DNA of 64,000 nucleotides from JAPUME01 sp027294185 (GTDB lineage Bacteria; Acidobacteriota; Terriglobia; UBA7540; JAPUME01). This document shows, piece by piece, positions 59,762 to 64,000 of the stretch. The stretch lies in assembly GCA_963555835.3 (NCBI GenBank), contig CAUVWZ020000002.1, forward strand, positions 2,232,001 to 2,296,000. Reading direction: 5' to 3'. Every line of letters begins with the position of its first letter. Positions within the stretch are counted from its first letter, which is position 1. The position numbers and the translations under genes are program-made. The notes under the pieces were generated by a model. The model saw only the letters and a program-made list of their open reading frames with translations, was not told where the DNA came from and made no database searches.

Positions 59762-62122
59762 ATGATTGGCAAGACCATCTCGCATTACCGGGTTACCGCC
59801 AAGCTCGGTGCAGGCGGCATGGGGGAGGTCTATCTCGCGCACGATGAGCGGCTGGACCGCGACGTGGCCCTGAAGGTCCTGCCTGCCAAGACGCTGGCCG
59901 ACGAAGCTGCCCGCAAACGTTTCCGCAAGGAAGCTCTGGCCCTCTCCAGGCTGAATCATCCCAACATCGCCACCGTACATGACTTCGACACGCAGGACGG
60001 TGTGGACTTCCTGGTGATGGAGTACGTCGCGGGCGAGACGCTCTCCGAGAAGCTATCGAACGGCCCCTTGCCCGAAGAGGAAGCAACGAAGCTGGGCAGG
60101 CAGGTGGCCGATGCCTTGGAAGAAGCGCACGAGCACGGCGTCATCCATCGTGACTTGAAGCCGGGAAACGTGATGGTCACACCCAAAGGCCAGGCCAAGG
60201 TGCTCGACTTCGGTCTGGCGAAGCTGGCGCGGCCTGTGAGCGAAACGGCTCTGACCGAGAGCCTCACCGAAACACCCGCCGCAGCGGGGACCCTTCCCTA
60301 CATGGCTCCCGAGCAGTTGCAAGGACAGGAGGCGGATGCCCGGACGGACATCTACGCGCTGGGGGCTGTGCTCTACCAGATGGCCACGGGACGGCGACCT
60401 TTTCCGGAGGCGCAGGCCCCCCAGTTGATTGCCGCCATCATGAACGAGTCGCCTCAGCCACCGAGCGGACTCAACAGCCAAGTTTCGGCGGGACTGGAGA
60501 GCATCATCCTCAAGGCCCTGGAGAAGGACCCCCAGCAGCGCTACCAGTCGTCCCGAGAGCTGATAACGGACCTCGAGCGGCTGGGAGGGCCGGAACCGCT
60601 GCTGGCAGCTCGGAGACGGCGCGCGACTCGCCGACAACTGCTGGCAACGGCAGCCGTCGCGGTGGTGGCTCTGCTGGTGGTGACGTTCGGGTTGAATCTG
60701 GGCGGGCTGCGGGATCGCCTTCTGGGAACAGCCGCACCGGCACGGATTGAATCCATCGCCGTGCTCCCGCTCGAGAACCTCTCCGGCGACCCCGAGCAGG
60801 ATTACTTTGCTGCGGGGATGCACGACGCGCTGATCACTGACCTGGCCAAGCTCGGGGGCTTCAAGCGCGTGATCGCGCGCTCCTCGGTGATGCGCTACCA
60901 GGAAACCGACAAGTCGCTGCCGCAGATTGCGCGGGAATTGGGCGTGGACGCCGTCATTACCGGGTCGGTGCTGCGGGAGGGCGACCGCGTGCGCATCACC
61001 GCCCAACTCATCAATGCGACGACCGAAGAGCACCTGTGGGCTGAGCGCTACGAGCGCGAGTTGCGGGACGTGCTGTCTTTACAAAACGAGATTGTGGTGG
61101 CCATCGCCCGTGAGATCGAACTTCAGCTCACGCCGCAGGAGCAGACGCGCTTGGCCAGCGCCCGCGCGGTAAATCCCGAGGCTTATGAGGATTATCTTAA
61201 TGGCCGCTTCCATGCACAAAAGTTTACTCCACAGGACCTCGAGATCGCGATGAACTACTTCCAGCGCGCCCTGGAGAAAGACCCCAACTACGCCATGGGC
61301 TACGCGGGTATCGCCAGGGTCTGGACCTCGCGTCAGCAGATGGGCTTCGTGCCGCCTCATGAGGCAGGGCCACGAGCGAAGGCGGCCACGGCGAAAGCCC
61401 TGGAGTTGGATAGCACGCTAGCAGAAGTTCATCACCGCTTGGCGGTCATCAGAGGGTGGACGGACTGGGACTGGGATGGAGCGGAGGAGGAGTTCCGGCT
61501 GGCCCTCGAGATCAACCCGAACTATGCGGATGCGCACCAAGTCTACTCGCATCTCTTGATGATCATGAGGCGCCCCGAAGAAGCGATGGCGCAAATCGAG
61601 CGGGCCCTGGAATTGGATCCGCACAACCCCTCGTTCCAGGCTTTTTATGGTGTGGACCTAATGTCTGTGCGCCGGTATGACGACGCCATCGTGCAGTTCC
61701 GCAACGCGCTGAGGACGACGCCGAACCTTAACTTCGCGCAGTGGGGCCTCTGGCGCGCCTTCCACATGAAGGAAATGTATGCAGAGGCTCTGGAAGAAGC
61801 GAATAAGACCTATGGCGCGCTGGGCGATCGTGAAATTGAAGAAGCCCTGGAGCGCGGCTACGACGAGGGAGGGTACCCGGGAGCGATGCGGTGGGCGGCG
61901 GAGACGCTGGCAGCACGCTCACACACAACCTTTGTACCGCCCGGTGACGTTGCATCATTGTATATATTCGCGGGGGACAATGACCGAGCCTTGGAATGGC
62001 TGGAGAAAGGCTACGAGGAGCGGAGCCCCGACATGCCTTATCTCGGTATGCCGGGTTTCGACAGCCTGCGGGACGACCCACGCTTCCAGGACCTGCTGCG
62101 CCGCATGAATCTCCCGGAGTAG
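59762..62122 (+). CDS. Membrane Ser/Thr protein kinase with TolB-like and TPR domains
   Basis: 786 residues. The cytoplasmic kinase has the glycine loop GAGGMGEV (about 16-23), Lys38 in VALKVLP, HRDLKPGN (129-136), DFG (149-151) and MAPEQL. One transmembrane helix (about 292-312) leads to a TolB-like/FlgO-type domain (ESIAVLPLENLSGDPEQDYF; ELGVDAVITGSVLREGDRVRI) and C-terminal TPR repeats. This architecture is frequent in Acidobacteria. It probably senses envelope or regulatory signals; targets are unknown. Confidence 0.93.
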   Translation: MIGKTISHYRVTAKLGAGGMGEVYLAHDERLDRDVALKVLPAKTLADEAARKRFRKEALALSRLNHPNIATVHDFDTQDGVDFLVMEYVAGETLSEKLSNGPLPEEEATKLGRQVADALEEAHEHGVIHRDLKPGNVMVTPKGQAKVLDFGLAKLARPVSETALTESLTETPAAAGTLPYMAPEQLQGQEADARTDIYALGAVLYQMATGRRPFPEAQAPQLIAAIMNESPQPPSGLNSQVSAGLESIILKALEKDPQQRYQSSRELITDLERLGGPEPLLAARRRRATRRQLLATAAVAVVALLVVTFGLNLGGLRDRLLGTAAPARIESIAVLPLENLSGDPEQDYFAAGMHDALITDLAKLGGFKRVIARSSVMRYQETDKSLPQIARELGVDAVITGSVLREGDRVRITAQLINATTEEHLWAERYERELRDVLSLQNEIVVAIAREIELQLTPQEQTRLASARAVNPEAYEDYLNGRFHAQKFTPQDLEIAMNYFQRALEKDPNYAMGYAGIARVWTSRQQMGFVPPHEAGPRAKAATAKALELDSTLAEVHHRLAVIRGWTDWDWDGAEEEFRLALEINPNYADAHQVYSHLLMIMRRPEEAMAQIERALELDPHNPSFQAFYGVDLMSVRRYDDAIVQFRNALRTTPNLNFAQWGLWRAFHMKEMYAEALEEANKTYGALGDREIEEALERGYDEGGYPGAMRWAAETLAARSHTTFVPPGDVASLYIFAGDNDRALEWLEKGYEERSPDMPYLGMPGFDSLRDDPRFQDLLRRMNLPE

Positions 62123-62127
62123 ATTTT

Positions 62128-62613
62128 CTACTTACCCGACCAGCAGCCGAGCAGGCGGCGAATGGTCACGAGCTGGCCGATATGGTAGGCGTTGTGGTCG
62201 GCGACGAGCAACGCTTCGCGGAGCAGCGTCTGGCCGTCGCCGTGGGGAATTTTGGCGAAGAGGTCCTTCTTCGAGTCCGCCACCATTTTCTGCATGGCCT
62301 TCAGATCTTTGCGGAAGGCACCCACGCTCTTCTTCCAGGCCGTCTCATCGGGCGGAGTCTCTGCGGGAGGCCAGTATCCGGCGGGAAAGTCGGGCGAGAC
62401 GTGCTTGGCGTTGCGGCTGAACTCCAGAATGTCCCACTGGGCGATGCGCAGGTGCTCGATCAGGCTCCATGCCGTATAGGGCACGCCGGCCAGCTTCACG
62501 CTGCAGAGTTGGGTAGGAAAATCGGCGACGGATTTCTCGAAATCGACATGCGCCCCGCCTCCACGAAGAAGGTAGAGAACGTGGTCGCGTAAAGCTTTGT
62601 CGCCTTTCGCCAT
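62128..62613 (-). CDS. DinB-family protein
   Basis: 161 residues from the ATG at 62613. It is a four-helix DinB/YfiT-like protein with typical metal-site His positions in SLIEHLRIAQWDIL and LLVADHNAYHIGQLVTIRRLL. Members include thiol-dependent hydrolases and bacillithiol transferases, but the activity here is unknown. The open frame continues to 62700 through a heptad repeat array, so I place the start downstream of it. Convergent with the kinase gene, 5 bases apart. Confidence 0.82.
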   Translation of the reverse strand: MAKGDKALRDHVLYLLRGGGAHVDFEKSVADFPTQLCSVKLAGVPYTAWSLIEHLRIAQWDILEFSRNAKHVSPDFPAGYWPPAETPPDETAWKKSVGAFRKDLKAMQKMVADSKKDLFAKIPHGDGQTLLREALLVADHNAYHIGQLVTIRRLLGCWSGK

Positions 62614-62651
62614 ATTGGGTTCGCTCCCGCTTGAGCCTCGACAATTCCAAC

Positions 62652-62693
62652 GTCGAACATCGAACGTCGAACACCGAACATCGAACATCGAGA
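62652..62693. repeat. Six 7-bp tandem units (NTCGAAC)
   Basis: Heptads GTCGAAC, ATCGAAC, GTCGAAC, ACCGAAC, ATCGAAC, ATCGAGA without gaps, just upstream of the DinB gene. Read on the minus strand the unit is (G)TTCGAT, close to the ATTCGAT array at 27761-27795. Confidence 0.8.
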
Positions 62694-62854
62694 GAAGCAC
62701 GTTCGGTCATCTTAGGCAGGAGAGGGAAAGAAGTCAATCAGTATGGAACAGTATCGCGCTACAAAAGGGCCGCAAAGGGACACCAGGGCACAGAATCATG
62801 TTAGCCTAAGCAAGTTCCCCCTAAATCAAGGAGGCCAGCCCCGGCTCGGGGCAA

Positions 62855-62883
62855 TTGCACAGCCAATAAGTTCGGGTTAAGAT
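62855..62883 (+). promoter_or_regulatory. Possible promoter of mqnE
   Basis: TTGCAC (62855-62860) and TAAGAT (62878-62883) with a 17-base spacer. Transcription would start only a few bases before the ATG at 62894, and no ribosome site is visible, so the mRNA may be almost leaderless. The hexamers are imperfect. Confidence 0.35.
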
Positions 62884-62893
62884 AGTATTTCTC

Positions 62894-64000
62894 ATGCTCC
62901 GTCGTCAAATCCAGATCGAAGATCAAGCCTTGAAGCCCATTGCGGCGAAAGTCTTTGCCGGTGAGCGGCTGAGGTTTGAAGAGGGCGTCGCGCTTTATGA
63001 GTCGAACGACCTTCTTGCCATCGGCCATCTGGCGAACCACGTCCGCGAAAAGCGGCACGGAAACGTCACCTATTTCAACGTCAACCGCCACATCAATCCC
63101 ACCAACGTCTGCGTGGCCAGTTGCAAGCTCTGTGCCTTCGGCCGCAAACCCGGGGGAGACGGCGCCTACACCATGGCGCTGGAAGAAGTCTTCCGCACGG
63201 CGGCGGAAGGTTGGAGCGAGGCGGTCACGGAGTTTCACATCGTCGGCGGATTGCATCCCGACCTCTCGTTTGACTACTTCTGCGACCTGCTGAAGGGGTT
63301 AAGGGAGCGATTCCCAACGGTTCACCTGAAGGCCTTTACGGCGGTCGAGATCGCCTACCTGGCGCGAATCGGCAAGCTTACGGTGCGCGAAGCTCTCCTA
63401 CGTCTGAAGGATTCGGGGCTGGGGTCTCTGCCCGGAGGAGGCGCGGAAATCTTCGCCCCCAAGGTTCGGCGCGTGATCTGCGACCACAAGATCGGCGCCC
63501 ATACCTGGCTCAAGGTACATCGCATCGCCCATGGGCTGGGGCTGAACTCGAATGCCACGATGCTCTACGGCCACATCGAAACCGCCGAGGACCGGGTAGA
63601 TCATCTGCTCGAGCTTCGCAAACTTCAGGATGAAGCCCCCGGATTCATGACCTTCATCCCCCTGGCCTTCCATCCCGAAAATACCGGCCTGGCGCACGTG
63701 CCCAAACCCACCGGCTTCATGGACCTCAAAAACATCGCCGTCTCGCGCCTGCTGCTCGACAACTTCCCCCACATCAAGGCCTACTGGATCATGCTGACCC
63801 CCTCGATGGCGCAAGTGGCCCTCCGCTTCGGGGCCGACGACATCGACGGGACCGTGGTGGAGGAAAAGATTTACCACGATGCCGGCGCGACCACTTCACA
63901 ATCGCTCACCCGGGAGGGACTGGAGCGGTTGATCCGCGAGGCCGGACGCGAACCCGTGGAGCGCGACACGCTCTATCGCCGCGTCAGCCGCACCTCGACC
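62894..64000 (+). CDS. mqnE: Aminodeoxyfutalosine synthase MqnE (3' end outside the window)
   Basis: Radical SAM enzyme of the futalosine route to menaquinone. 369 codons are present, the frame is still open at 64000 and almost the whole protein is included. The cluster motif is CVASCKLCAFGR, preceded by VNRHINPTNV. HIVGGLHPDLSFDYF, then LKAFTAVEIAYLAR and TMLYGHIETAEDRVDHLLELR, agree with MqnE over MqnC. The ATG at 62894 gives a normal N-terminus, MLRRQIQIEDQALKPIAAK. Confidence 0.93.
   Translation, partial: MLRRQIQIEDQALKPIAAKVFAGERLRFEEGVALYESNDLLAIGHLANHVREKRHGNVTYFNVNRHINPTNVCVASCKLCAFGRKPGGDGAYTMALEEVFRTAAEGWSEAVTEFHIVGGLHPDLSFDYFCDLLKGLRERFPTVHLKAFTAVEIAYLARIGKLTVREALLRLKDSGLGSLPGGGAEIFAPKVRRVICDHKIGAHTWLKVHRIAHGLGLNSNATMLYGHIETAEDRVDHLLELRKLQDEAPGFMTFIPLAFHPENTGLAHVPKPTGFMDLKNIAVSRLLLDNFPHIKAYWIMLTPSMAQVALRFGADDIDGTVVEEKIYHDAGATTSQSLTREGLERLIREAGREPVERDTLYRRVSRTST

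Overview
The window reads as a chromosome segment of a GC-rich bacterium, most likely an acidobacterium or close relative, probably from an environmental genome. This rests on several genes: a VWFA protein of the type common in Acidobacteria, a large Oar-like TonB-dependent receptor with an N-terminal carboxypeptidase-regulatory domain, a Ser/Thr kinase fused to TolB-like and TPR regions, a heme-binding beta-propeller/HEAT/cytochrome protein, DUF1080, and futalosine-pathway menaquinone synthesis (mqnE). No phage, transposase, integrase or CRISPR array was seen.

Layout. 1-6945 (minus strand): a cell-shape operon in the order FecR-domain protein, mreB, mreC, mreD, mrdA (PBP2), rodA; rodA runs off the left edge. 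7122-10900 (minus): sppA followed by two NAD-salvage genes (nicotinate phosphoribosyltransferase and nicotinamidase). 11336-17517 (plus): enolase, cofactor-independent phosphoglycerate mutase, a secreted TPR protein with a clear promoter, and ispE. 17591-24130 (plus): tRNA-Gln, prs, rplY, pth, rpsF, rpsR, rplI, dnaB, alr. 24143-31000 (mostly minus): a small Cys-rich protein, a methyltransferase, a TPR protein, a pair of exported TldD/TldE-like proteins and thiI. 31174-35692 (plus): a TPR protein, a Tat-exported YVTN propeller and an OPT transporter.

35751-35985 (minus) holds a compact unit that is easy to miss: promoter, leader hairpin, ribosome site, a 21-residue lysine-rich ORF and an intrinsic terminator. 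36059-37087 is the VWFA protein. 37409-40835 (plus) is an arsenic module: an ArsM-type methyltransferase, an ArsS-type radical SAM protein for arsenosugar synthesis, and a PiT phosphate transporter. 40940-43666 (plus) has a DUF4097-like protein, an AlkP-superfamily phosphodiesterase and an HExxH protein of unknown family. 43648-53148 (minus) is a tight six-gene cluster (sugar isomerase/epimerase, Gfo/Idh/MocA oxidoreductase, heme propeller, DUF1080, TonB receptor, membrane protein) suited to uptake and oxidation/cleavage of glycosides, possibly through 3-keto intermediates.

53.3-58.2 kb is a decayed zone. It holds an internally deleted sulfatase, a frameshifted and truncated TldD homologue, the first 36 codons of a Ser/Thr kinase with its promoter, and a kinase-like gene with a one-base frameshift. 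A large membrane protein with a YiiX-like domain lies among them. 58375-64000 holds an MBL-TPR protein, the full-length kinase related to the relic, a DinB protein and a partial mqnE. Short tandem arrays (7- and 9-base units) and a dispersed inverted repeat sit in several spacers. All function calls come from reading motifs and gene order; no searches were run.
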